Below, piece after piece: positions 24,601 through 30,464 of a stretch of DNA of 30,464 nt (positions are counted from its first letter, which is position 1; each line of letters begins with the position of its first letter). Below the pieces are notes generated by a model. It searched no databases and was not told the origin of the DNA. It saw only the letters and a program-made list of their open reading frames with translations. The position numbers and the translations under genes were made by a program. The DNA lies in assembly GCA_009774615.1 (NCBI GenBank), contig VSOC01000011.1:1-30464 (forward strand), in the 5' to 3' direction. The stretch comes from Lachnospiraceae bacterium. Lineage in GTDB: Bacteria; Bacillota; Clostridia; Lachnospirales; Lachnospiraceae.

Positions 24601-24826
24601 CCTGGCTGCCGAAAACCAGGCGACGGACAGAACGCATCGGATAGGGCAGACCAAACAGGTTTCGGTGTTTAAACTGATTGCCAAGGGGACGATTGAGGAA
24701 AATATTGTGCGGCTCCAGGAGGCAAAAAAGGATCTTGCCGAACAGATTGTCACCGAAGAAAACAGGGCGCTGGGAAGCTTGAGCCGGAGAGAACTCCTGG
24801 AGATATTAAAAGGTGGAACGGGATGA
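21626..24826 (+). CDS. SNF2 family DNA helicase with SWIM zinc finger
   Basis: This 1066-residue protein has an N-terminal SWIM zinc finger (Cys46, Cys48, Cys57, His59 in the CSC...CPH pattern), a long middle region of the bacterial SNF2-associated type (about 110-580) and a complete SNF2 ATPase. Motif I is DDMGLGKT (about 620), motif II DEAQ (about 726-729), motif III TGTPVENR, and motif VI TDRTHRIGQ (about 1000-1010). Such proteins translocate on duplex DNA; the bacterial role is poorly known and may involve transcription complexes or repair. The start is TTG at 21626 (or 21629) after AGGGGG. The stop overlaps the next start by four bases, coupling it to the histidine kinase. No nuclease or methylase gene is nearby, so a defence role is not supported. 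Confidence 0.94.
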   Translation: MLKVKQMSVNAFWKGEVEVKACTEDQGQDYVVRILGKGSFIKESSCSCREDREKAVCPHIRAVWDAYQRSGKKIGEEKKTVMVYTSPEVRTMIREYTNREVARIQQEGQEAFVSFAAKLKINRKTGDIRVEFKLGRERMYLVKDLLSFARAMRQKTYVEYGKNFAFYHCLDAFTRESRPLVEFVVELVNTYRDYYGQFRRASFETQPPLRELHLSRENRDRFFFLTENQVLEAELGTGSSPAEKGEFLVCRQNPQFHIPIRMKGQDGLEISISGKRPVFLGEKYLYLLGTNRIYCCDEGCSRDMGVFLDLMGQAVQNRIQINGRDVPLFYERVLLRIEPYCIFEGDEIHWENYQPEPLQAEFFFDSKAPGQVQMQPVLSYGDYAFHPVEDEKLPRTVCRDVPGEFRVSQLIARYFKLPDEAGKKLVIQNDEEALYALLEHGLGEFSRLGRVELSDTVRQWKILPPAKVHASVSMGEGWLDIQVDLEGMTGEELEEILQAYQQKRPFYRRKTGEFLRLEDEGLTAVARLSTSLSLSGKQLLEKGVRLPGYRALYLDSLLKEGPGISFYRNQMFKAVVRGMKVVEDSDFPVPQALFSVLRGYQKTGFRWLRTLDAYGFGGILADDMGLGKTIQMIALFVDEYRNWENERKLPSLIVCPASLVYNWENEFQKFAPFLKICTIAGSWTEREELLKTLEKGEYPVLITSYDLLKRDMEYYEKLSFRFQVIDEAQYIKNAATQSAKAVKAVRARTRFALTGTPVENRLSELWSIFDYLMPEFLFSYSAFRRQYELPIVREGDKEALANLRRLIGPFVLRRLKKDVLKELPEKLENYVYTKLEGQQKKLYMANAASLKLQLEGATDSSYSSERFQILARLTRLRQICCAPQLCYDSYRGTSAKLETCMDLIRNGVAGGHKILLFSQFTSMLDILEKRLKEEEIGYYLLTGSTEKEKRLQMVEAFQCDDVPVFLISLKAGGTGLNLTAADMVIHYDPWWNLAAENQATDRTHRIGQTKQVSVFKLIAKGTIEENIVRLQEAKKDLAEQIVTEENRALGSLSRRELLEILKGGTG

Positions 24827-26736
24827 ATAAGCACAGTTCCCTTCAGAAAGTGTATTATGCCAGTTTTGCTGCTATGGTTGTGGTTCCGGTGCTTCTGGTT
24901 TTTCTGATTTCGCTGAGCATAATCCGCATAATGATGCAGAATACAGCAGTTTCTGCGATTGAAAGCCGGCAGAAGGCCGCCGTTTCCAGCCTTACCGAAA
25001 GTATAAGAGATGCATCGCTTCAGCTTTCTCATTTTGTTTATGTCAATAATTATGAACTGATGGAGATTGCCGCAAGGACGGACACAGCAGACAGCAATGT
25101 CCGTTATTATTATACGACACAGCTGGAACAGCTCTTTGCTGTAGCCATGGCACCAAAGCAGATGGTGCTTTCCGGAATGATTTATATGAAGGACGGAAAG
25201 GATACGTATCTAAAGCAGATGCCGGCGATATCCCGGGAGGAAGTGCAGGCTTCGCGCTGGTATCAGGATGCACTTGCCCGCAAAAATCAGGTTTTTGTGG
25301 GAAGCTATGATACCTCCCGGACAAAGGTGGTTGCCAAGGGAAGCCAGAGCCGGGAACTGGTTCTTTCGGTGGCTCTGGCACCAGATATCGGGGTGGATCG
25401 TTCGGAAAAAATCGATATGGTAGTTTTATTTTTCCGGACAAATGTCAGTGATTTTTTTACCGGAAAAAGTCATGGCCAGGAAGTTTTGGATGTTGTGATT
25501 TTAGACGACCGGGATCAGGTGATTTTCCGGATGGGATCGGGCTTGCAGACCGAAGCCTGCCTTAACGGGCTGAAAGAAAAAAAGAACGGGGTGTACAAGC
25601 AGAAGATCACGGCAGAAGGGGGCATGGGAAAGACCTCCTGCACCTGCATTATCACGGAAGTGGATGAAACCGGGTGGAAGATGGTTTCCTCGGTAAAGAC
25701 AAGCGAACTGACCAAGGATTTTAACCGGGTGGCGGCAGTCGTCGTGGGCGTGACAGGGGCCTTGTTTTTGCTGTATTTTTCCTTTTCGCGGTTCTTTCTG
25801 CAGAATATTATCCAGCCGGTGCATACGATGGTGGAGGGGCTTAAGCAGGTGGAAGAAGGGGATCTGGAAACCCATATCCCTCCTGCGGGCTTAAGCGAAA
25901 TCCGCCTGATGATTCATTCCTTTAACCGAATGGTGCGCCGCTTAAAGTCATCGATTCAGGAAAAAGAAACGGCGCAGGAAAAAAAGATGGAGGCACAGCT
26001 TCGGGCGCTGCAGTCGCAGATTAACCCGCATTTTCTGGTCAATACGTTAAACTCCATCCGCTTTATGGCCCAGGTTTCCAGGTTTGAGGGAATCCGGCGG
26101 ATGGCGGAGGCGTTAATTAAGATTCTCACCTGTTCCTTCCGCAGCAACAGCAGTTTTTATACGGTGAGGGAAGAACTGGATGTGCTGGACAGTTATATTT
26201 ATCTGATGAAAATCCGCTATTCGGACGGGTTTGACTATTCCTGTGCAGTTGATGAGGACTGTAAGGAACTTCGGATGCCTCGTCTGGTGCTTCAGCCGAT
26301 TGCGGAAAATTCCATTGTCCACGGGTTTGTGGATATGGAGGAGGAGATGGGAAGCCTTTCCCTTAAGGTCTGGCGGGAGGATGAGAGGCTTTATTTTGAA
26401 ATTGAAGATAACGGAAAAGGTATGACGGCCCGGGAGATTTCCGAAGTTTTTCACGGGAAGGAGAGGAAACCGGAGGATAATTACAGCATCGGCCTGGAAA
26501 ATGTATTCAGCCGTCTGAAGTTGAACTTTAAAGAAGCCGCCAGCCTGGAAATCGAGAGCGAACCGGGACGCTATACACGGACAAGGATCAGGATTCCGGT
26601 GATTTCCGGGAAAAGGGGAGAGGAAGCAGGAAAGGGAGAGGAAGCAGGAAAAGGAGAGAAGGCAGGAAAGGGAGAGGACGCAGCAAAGGGAGAGGAACGA
26701 GAAAAAGAAAAGGAAACAAAAAAGAGGGGGGAGTAA
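24823..26736 (+). CDS. Sensor histidine kinase, YesM type
   Basis: This 637-residue membrane kinase has one span at about 12-36, an extracellular Cache-like sensing domain (about 40-300), a second span at about 302-325, a HAMP linker (about 327-380), and a His_kinase domain with phospho-acceptor His403 in SQINPHFLVNTLNS. The ATPase domain follows with PIAENSIVHGF (about 490-500) and DNGKGM. It is the lytTR/YesM group that partners AraC-type response regulators and usually controls carbohydrate ABC transporters. The C-terminus carries an unusual charged tail (about 595-637) built from six-residue repeats encoded by an 18-bp minisatellite. It overlaps the helicase by ATGA and is one base from the regulator gene. 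Confidence 0.94.
   Translation: MNKHSSLQKVYYASFAAMVVVPVLLVFLISLSIIRIMMQNTAVSAIESRQKAAVSSLTESIRDASLQLSHFVYVNNYELMEIAARTDTADSNVRYYYTTQLEQLFAVAMAPKQMVLSGMIYMKDGKDTYLKQMPAISREEVQASRWYQDALARKNQVFVGSYDTSRTKVVAKGSQSRELVLSVALAPDIGVDRSEKIDMVVLFFRTNVSDFFTGKSHGQEVLDVVILDDRDQVIFRMGSGLQTEACLNGLKEKKNGVYKQKITAEGGMGKTSCTCIITEVDETGWKMVSSVKTSELTKDFNRVAAVVVGVTGALFLLYFSFSRFFLQNIIQPVHTMVEGLKQVEEGDLETHIPPAGLSEIRLMIHSFNRMVRRLKSSIQEKETAQEKKMEAQLRALQSQINPHFLVNTLNSIRFMAQVSRFEGIRRMAEALIKILTCSFRSNSSFYTVREELDVLDSYIYLMKIRYSDGFDYSCAVDEDCKELRMPRLVLQPIAENSIVHGFVDMEEEMGSLSLKVWREDERLYFEIEDNGKGMTAREISEVFHGKERKPEDNYSIGLENVFSRLKLNFKEAASLEIESEPGRYTRTRIRIPVISGKRGEEAGKGEEAGKGEKAGKGEDAAKGEEREKEKETKKRGE
26617..26706. repeat. 18-bp minisatellite within the histidine kinase gene
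   Basis: Five consecutive 18-bp units start at 26617, 26635, 26653, 26671 and 26689; the first four are close copies of GGAGAGGAAGCAGGAAAG and the fifth is degenerate. Each encodes six residues of the form G-E-E-A-G-K. Copy-number changes would not shift the frame. Confidence 0.85.
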
Positions 26737-26737
26737 G

Positions 26738-28267
26738 ATGAACCAGGTCGTGATTGTGGATGATGAAACAATTATCCGGGTAACTTTGCGCTCGCTTCTG
26801 GTGTGGGAATCTCTTGGGTTTCATGTGGCAGCCGATTTTTCCGGCGGGAAGCCTGCGCTGGACTACCTGCGGAAAAACCGCACCGATCTGCTGATTGTTG
26901 ATATGAAGATGCCGGATCTTAACGGGATTGCCCTGATGGAGAAGTTAAAGGAAGAGGGGATTCTTCCGCTGACGGTTGTTCTTTCCGGCTATAATGAGTT
27001 TTCCTTGGTTCGGGAGGCATTTCGGATTGGGGCTTATGATTATCTGCTGAAATCGGATGTAAGCCGGGAGTCGCTTCTGGCATTGCTGCAGAAATTAAAC
27101 CAGACGATTTTTCTGGACGGCGGGCGGGAAAAAGCCGTGTTTTCCGATGCCGCCGAAGAAAGTCTGGGTATCGGGCAGCTTGAAGGTGAGTACGGGATGG
27201 TGCTTTTTTCGGTCGATGAGGGGATGAAGCAGGCGGCAAGGTTTGGGGAAGATTTGGGCGAACAGCTGCAAAAACCCGTGCTGGAGCTTGCCAGGCAGCT
27301 TCCAAGAGTAGCCGCAAGGGGGAAGCTTGCCGCCGTTGATCCTCTGCACTATGTCCTTGCCTACAAAGCCGGGGACAGGGCGCAGTACCGGCACACCATT
27401 ATCTCCGTGGTGCGTCAGCTTCAGTCGGTGTGGCGGGATTATATGAATCTTACCGTTTCTGCTGCCGTCAGCGATCCGGCCTGTGGGGAGGAGCTTTTTG
27501 ATAAGCTGAAGCGGGGGAGTTCGTTAATTAAGCTTTCTGCATTATCCGGAAAAAATGCCCTTTGCGCCGAGTGGGAATGGGAAGAGGAACTGGAAATCTA
27601 TCTGCGGGAAGAGGAAGAGAGAGCCGATGAAGGATTGTTTCTGGCGCTGTACGGGGCGGATGTGGTGGCATTGGAGGAAGAAAAACGAAGGTTTTTTGAA
27701 GTCCTGGGAGGGTTAAGCTTTGAGGACGGGCGCAGAAAGTGCCTGGTATTTATCGCCCGCTTGGCGGCAGTATTTGAAAAGTACGGGGATGATTTCTTCG
27801 GCTTGTTTCCCGAGGAGGCCAATTACCGGGAAAAACTCGCCGTGCTTGGCTCTGACAGGGAACTGGAGCTCTGGATGAATAACTACCTGCGCTGGGTGAC
27901 GGATTACATCGAAAACCGCCACGACACGGTGCAGGCCGACGCGATCCTGCGGGCAAAGCGTTTCCTCGCCGATAACTATGCCAACCCCGAACTGACCTTA
28001 AAAAGTGTGGCGGACTATGTGGGGTTCAATGAAAAATACCTCAGTACACGGTTTACGAAGGAGGCGGGAACGACATTTTCTGCGTATTTGACGGATTTGC
28101 GGATGCAGAAGGCGAAGAATCTGATGGTTTCTACGGATTTGCGGATGTATGAGATCAGCGAGCGGGTGGGCTATCATAATGTGGAGCATTTTAATCGGAT
28201 GTTTAAGAAAAGCTTTGGTGTAAGCCCGGGGGACTTTCGGAAAAACGGCGGGCGGTCAGGGGAGTGA
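26738..28267 (+). CDS. Response regulator, YesN type (receiver plus AraC DNA-binding domain)
   Basis: This 509-residue regulator pairs with the kinase just upstream (one-base gap). The receiver domain (about 1-125) has the acidic pair Asp8/Asp9, phospho-acceptor Asp55 in LLIVDMKMPD and the lysine in LLKSDV (about 106). A middle linker of unknown fold (about 130-400) follows. The C-terminal AraC double helix-turn-helix (about 405-505) contains LKSVADYVGFNEKYLSTRFTKEAG and ISERVGYHNVEHFNRMFKKSFGVSPGDFRK. Phosphorylated YesN proteins usually activate a nearby sugar transporter, here most likely the solute-binding gene at 28991. AGGGGGGAG precedes the start by only a few bases. Confidence 0.94.
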   Translation: MNQVVIVDDETIIRVTLRSLLVWESLGFHVAADFSGGKPALDYLRKNRTDLLIVDMKMPDLNGIALMEKLKEEGILPLTVVLSGYNEFSLVREAFRIGAYDYLLKSDVSRESLLALLQKLNQTIFLDGGREKAVFSDAAEESLGIGQLEGEYGMVLFSVDEGMKQAARFGEDLGEQLQKPVLELARQLPRVAARGKLAAVDPLHYVLAYKAGDRAQYRHTIISVVRQLQSVWRDYMNLTVSAAVSDPACGEELFDKLKRGSSLIKLSALSGKNALCAEWEWEEELEIYLREEEERADEGLFLALYGADVVALEEEKRRFFEVLGGLSFEDGRRKCLVFIARLAAVFEKYGDDFFGLFPEEANYREKLAVLGSDRELELWMNNYLRWVTDYIENRHDTVQADAILRAKRFLADNYANPELTLKSVADYVGFNEKYLSTRFTKEAGTTFSAYLTDLRMQKAKNLMVSTDLRMYEISERVGYHNVEHFNRMFKKSFGVSPGDFRKNGGRSGE

Positions 28268-28317
28268 AGGCATGGACGGCAATAGAAGATTACTGTGAAA
28301 CGTAGAATGGAGGAATA

Positions 28318-28593
28318 ATGATGATGTATCCCTATATGACACTTAATGATGATACAGAAATAACACATTCTGAAATGAAAGCAGATGGAAGGGTGAAAGT
28401 ATATATAGAAACTCCAGATGAAAAAAACGGTTTTCGACATGCCACATGCTGGCTGCCGGATTACCGCTGGGAAGATATTTTTGCGTATTCAGATATGGAA
28501 TTAACTTATTTTAAGAAAATCATTCGCAACAACGCACATTTAATTCTGGAATTTTCACAAGAGGGAGGAATTACGAATGCCTCAAATTTTTAG
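28318..28593 (+). CDS. Small protein of unknown function, first of an AT-rich pair
   Basis: This protein of about 90 residues (MYPYMTLNDDTEITHSEM...) has no signal peptide, no membrane span and no recognised catalytic motif. It has a mixed beta/alpha pattern, and WLPDYRWEDIFAYSDMELTYFKKIIRNNAHLI is its most distinctive part. It resembles proteins found beside DUF4160 genes, from memory only. GGAGG at 28309-28313 fits starts at 28321 or 28324 better than 28318; three ATG codons stand in a row. Its DNA is richer in A and T than its neighbours, suggesting separate origin. It overlaps the DUF4160 gene by 17 bases, so the two are translated together. Confidence 0.75.
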   Translation: MMMYPYMTLNDDTEITHSEMKADGRVKVYIETPDEKNGFRHATCWLPDYRWEDIFAYSDMELTYFKKIIRNNAHLILEFSQEGGITNASNF

Positions 28594-28855
28594 AATCGGT
28601 GCATTTGTTGTGTATTTTTGGTCAAATGAAAATAATCCGATAGAGCCTGTTCATGTTCATGTTTCAGAGGGCAGAGCCGTTCCCAATGCAACCAAGCTAT
28701 GGATTACAAGCTCGGGAAAGGCGTTGATTTGTAACAATAATTCTAAAATACCAAGTAAAATGTTAAAAAATATTGTACGTCATATTGAAGCAAACAGTGA
28801 TTTGATATTAGATAAATGGCAGGAGCAATTTGGAGAACTTAAGTATTATTGCTGA
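28577..28855 (+). CDS. DUF4160 family protein
   Basis: This 92-residue protein matches the DUF4160 pattern: MPQIFRIGAFVVYFWSNENNPIEPVHVHVSEG, where the HVHV strand after a proline-rich turn is the family hallmark, followed by a short beta segment and a C-terminal helix (LKNIVRHIEANSDLILDKWQEQFG). The function of the family is unknown. Members usually lie next to another small protein (often DUF2442), so a paired role such as toxin-antitoxin has been guessed at, though nothing here shows it. GGGAGG lies about eight bases upstream. Its last codons are followed by a promoter-like region for the next gene. Confidence 0.82.
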   Translation: MPQIFRIGAFVVYFWSNENNPIEPVHVHVSEGRAVPNATKLWITSSGKALICNNNSKIPSKMLKNIVRHIEANSDLILDKWQEQFGELKYYC

Positions 28856-28917
28856 AGTGTACGCTTTTATTTTCGGACAATACCTGACGAAACATCAAGA
28901 AATCCAACCTTTTTTCA

Positions 28918-28946
28918 TGGAAAAACCTTCATTTTTTTGTTATGCT
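28918..28946 (+). promoter_or_regulatory. Possible promoter of the second sugar-binding lipoprotein gene
   Basis: TGGAAA (28918-28923) and TATGCT (28941-28946) are 17 bases apart and lie about 45 bases before the ATG. Both boxes are moderate matches to sigma-A consensus, as expected of a promoter needing the YesN-type activator. Confidence 0.4.
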
Positions 28947-28990
28947 TTGGGCATAAGTTCCAAAGAAGCAAAAGAATGGAGGATTTTTTT

Positions 28991-30391
28991 ATGAAGAAAA
29001 AGGTTTTGGCAGTTACCCTTGGAGCAGCGATGCTTGCCGGTTCCCTGGCAGGATGCGGGGAGAAGGCCCCTGCGCCGGGAGCGACGACGGCAGCGCAGGC
29101 TGATACAGGAAGCGAAGCGGCACCGGGCGGCGATGCCACAGCAGACAGCGGGAAAGAGGAGGCACCGGCAGAAGGCGGGGATTTAAGCGGAGATCTGGTA
29201 TTTGCCATCTGGGATAATAACCTGATGGATTACATCGATGAAAATGATATGGTCGGCAAGTTCCAGGAGAAATACCCGGATGCCAATATTGAGGTTGAAA
29301 AGCTGAAAGATGACTCTGAATACTGGAATGCAATGAAGATGCGGGCTTCGGCAAATCAGCTTCCCGATGTGATGTTTAATAAGCCGTTTACCCTGTCCAG
29401 ATTTAAGGACTATCTCCTGGATTTGTCTGATCTGGAAGCAACCAAGAATAATGAACTGGCTGCCGGCTATGCTCTGGAAGGAAAAGTTCTGGGCATTCCG
29501 ATGACCGCAGGTTATGAGTATGTTTATTACTGGAAGGATATGTTTGCTGAGGCCGGTGTGGAAGTTCCCACGACCTGGACACAGCTTCAGGAGGCAGCGA
29601 CGAAGCTTCAGGAGCATTTTGGGGCGGAAAACCCGGACTTTATGGCGATTGCCCTGGGCGCAAAGGATGAATGGCCGGACTATCCCTATATGGAGTTTAT
29701 GCCTGCGTTAGAGAGCGGAAACGGACAGAACTGGAACGATATGGCAAAGCAGGATGAGCCGTTTGCCGAGGGAACGGATATTTATAAATCCTATGAGAAA
29801 GCGTATGGGTTATTTACTTCCGGCGTATTCGGAAAAGATCCTCTGGGTCTGGGCAATGACCAGGTTACGTCCTTATTTGCACAAAAGGGCGCAGCGATGA
29901 TTGCTCTTGGCGACTGGGGACTGCAGAATATCGAAAGCGGTGCGGATGATATCGCCGAACTGGGAACCTTTTATCTTCCTGCACGAAACAGCGAGAGCGA
30001 TCCCTTCCGGGTTATTGTTCAGGGCGACTCCTTTATGGGTGTGACGACCCACAGCAAGAATCCAGAACTGGCAAAGGCATTTGTGGAGTGGTTCTACAGC
30101 GAGGACTGGTATCCGGGCTTTATTAACTACGTGACAAGTTCCTCCTCCATGACCACCTTCCCGAAAGAAAAACATGCGGTTTTAGCCGAATCCGATTCGG
30201 CACAGCCGGATATGGAACTGGTGATGTACGACGGCGGCGGTGATGACTTCCAGGCTATCCAGAACGAAACGGCATTTGATTATAAGAAGCTGGGCGCGGA
30301 AATGTTTACCGACGGCTTTGACTTAAAGGCGCGTATGGATGAACTCAATGGAAAATGGAAGGCAGCGAGAGCAAAACTGGGGATTCAGTAA
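28991..30391 (+). CDS. ABC transporter sugar-binding lipoprotein (family 1), probably controlled by the upstream two-component system
   Basis: This 466-residue protein has a lipoprotein signal (MKKKVLAVTLGAAMLAGSLAGC, lipidated Cys22) and an Ala/Gly/Glu/Thr linker (about 23-70), then a family 1 binding domain beginning LVFAIWDNN. It contains LPDVMFNK (about 128-135), VYYWKDMFAEAGVEVPTTW (about 180-198) and a C-terminal lobe ending KAARAKLGIQ. The start at 28991 fits GGAGG ten bases upstream; an earlier ATG at 28937 would disrupt the signal peptide. Permease genes are expected just past the right edge. It is longer than, and only distantly similar to, the protein at 1839-3149. The ligand is unknown. 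Confidence 0.93.
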   Translation: MKKKVLAVTLGAAMLAGSLAGCGEKAPAPGATTAAQADTGSEAAPGGDATADSGKEEAPAEGGDLSGDLVFAIWDNNLMDYIDENDMVGKFQEKYPDANIEVEKLKDDSEYWNAMKMRASANQLPDVMFNKPFTLSRFKDYLLDLSDLEATKNNELAAGYALEGKVLGIPMTAGYEYVYYWKDMFAEAGVEVPTTWTQLQEAATKLQEHFGAENPDFMAIALGAKDEWPDYPYMEFMPALESGNGQNWNDMAKQDEPFAEGTDIYKSYEKAYGLFTSGVFGKDPLGLGNDQVTSLFAQKGAAMIALGDWGLQNIESGADDIAELGTFYLPARNSESDPFRVIVQGDSFMGVTTHSKNPELAKAFVEWFYSEDWYPGFINYVTSSSSMTTFPKEKHAVLAESDSAQPDMELVMYDGGGDDFQAIQNETAFDYKKLGAEMFTDGFDLKARMDELNGKWKAARAKLGIQ

Positions 30392-30415
30392 ATAAACCGT
30401 AAATAAACCGAATCC
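30386..30415. repeat. Short tandem repeat at the end of the second lipoprotein gene
   Basis: The 11-base unit TAAATAAACCG occurs twice in a row across and after the stop codon. It is too short to interpret further. Confidence 0.5.
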
Positions 30416-30464
30416 GCAAATCCGCGGAGTATCTGATTCAAAAACAATCCGGCAAAACATGACA

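Noticed and set aside
21626..24826. SNF2 helicase as part of a phage-defence system such as DISARM
   Set aside because: No methyltransferase, nuclease or phospholipase-type partner is nearby, and the SWIM/SNF2-associated architecture is that of the common stand-alone bacterial protein.
24583..25032. - strand frame of 149 residues across the helicase-kinase junction
   Set aside because: Both + strand genes are certain there, and the translation has no domain character.

Overview
The window looks like chromosomal DNA of a Gram-positive, anaerobic gut-type Clostridia, most likely Lachnospiraceae. This is inferred from strong AGGAGG-type ribosome binding sites before almost every gene, solute receptors made as lipoproteins, YesM/YesN-type signalling, AraC and LysR regulators, moderate GC content, and structured intergenic repeats. 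No rRNA or tRNA gene is present to confirm it.

Layout. (1) 1-4216: a cytoplasmic GH27 alpha-galactosidase, a small zinc-ribbon protein, a 197-bp palindromic repeat element, an orphan ABC sugar-binding lipoprotein and a convergent AraC regulator preceded by a 15-bp tandem repeat. (2) 4423-15308: an aldarate (glucarate/galactarate) island. It holds a LysR gene divergent from glucarate dehydratase gudD, a second GudD/GudX-like dehydratase, a complete tripartite tricarboxylate-type (TTT) transporter in order tctB-tctA-tctC, a terminator, a second LysR gene, and a divergent galactarate dehydratase garD. Both dehydratases of known type make 5-keto-4-deoxy-glucarate, so the island can plausibly import and dehydrate C6 diacids. 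The aldolase and later steps are not in the window. (3) 15449-16357: an AEC-family permease convergent with garD. (4) 16648-21542: a housekeeping block of nrdR, yqeG, a fused aroD-aroK gene, efp and argS. (5) 21626-30391: a SWIM/SNF2 helicase overlapping a YesM-type histidine kinase, its YesN-type response regulator, an AT-rich pair of small proteins (unknown plus DUF4160) and a second sugar-binding lipoprotein whose permeases would lie past the right edge.

The points most worth following are: the pairing of aldarate dehydratases with a TTT transporter; matching promoter architecture upstream of gudD and garD; a family of small non-coding mobile elements with recognisable 8-bp target duplications, one of which carries a second element nested in a TA site; the AroD-AroK fusion; a palindrome laid over the -10 box of the efp promoter; and an 18-bp minisatellite encoding the tail of the histidine kinase.
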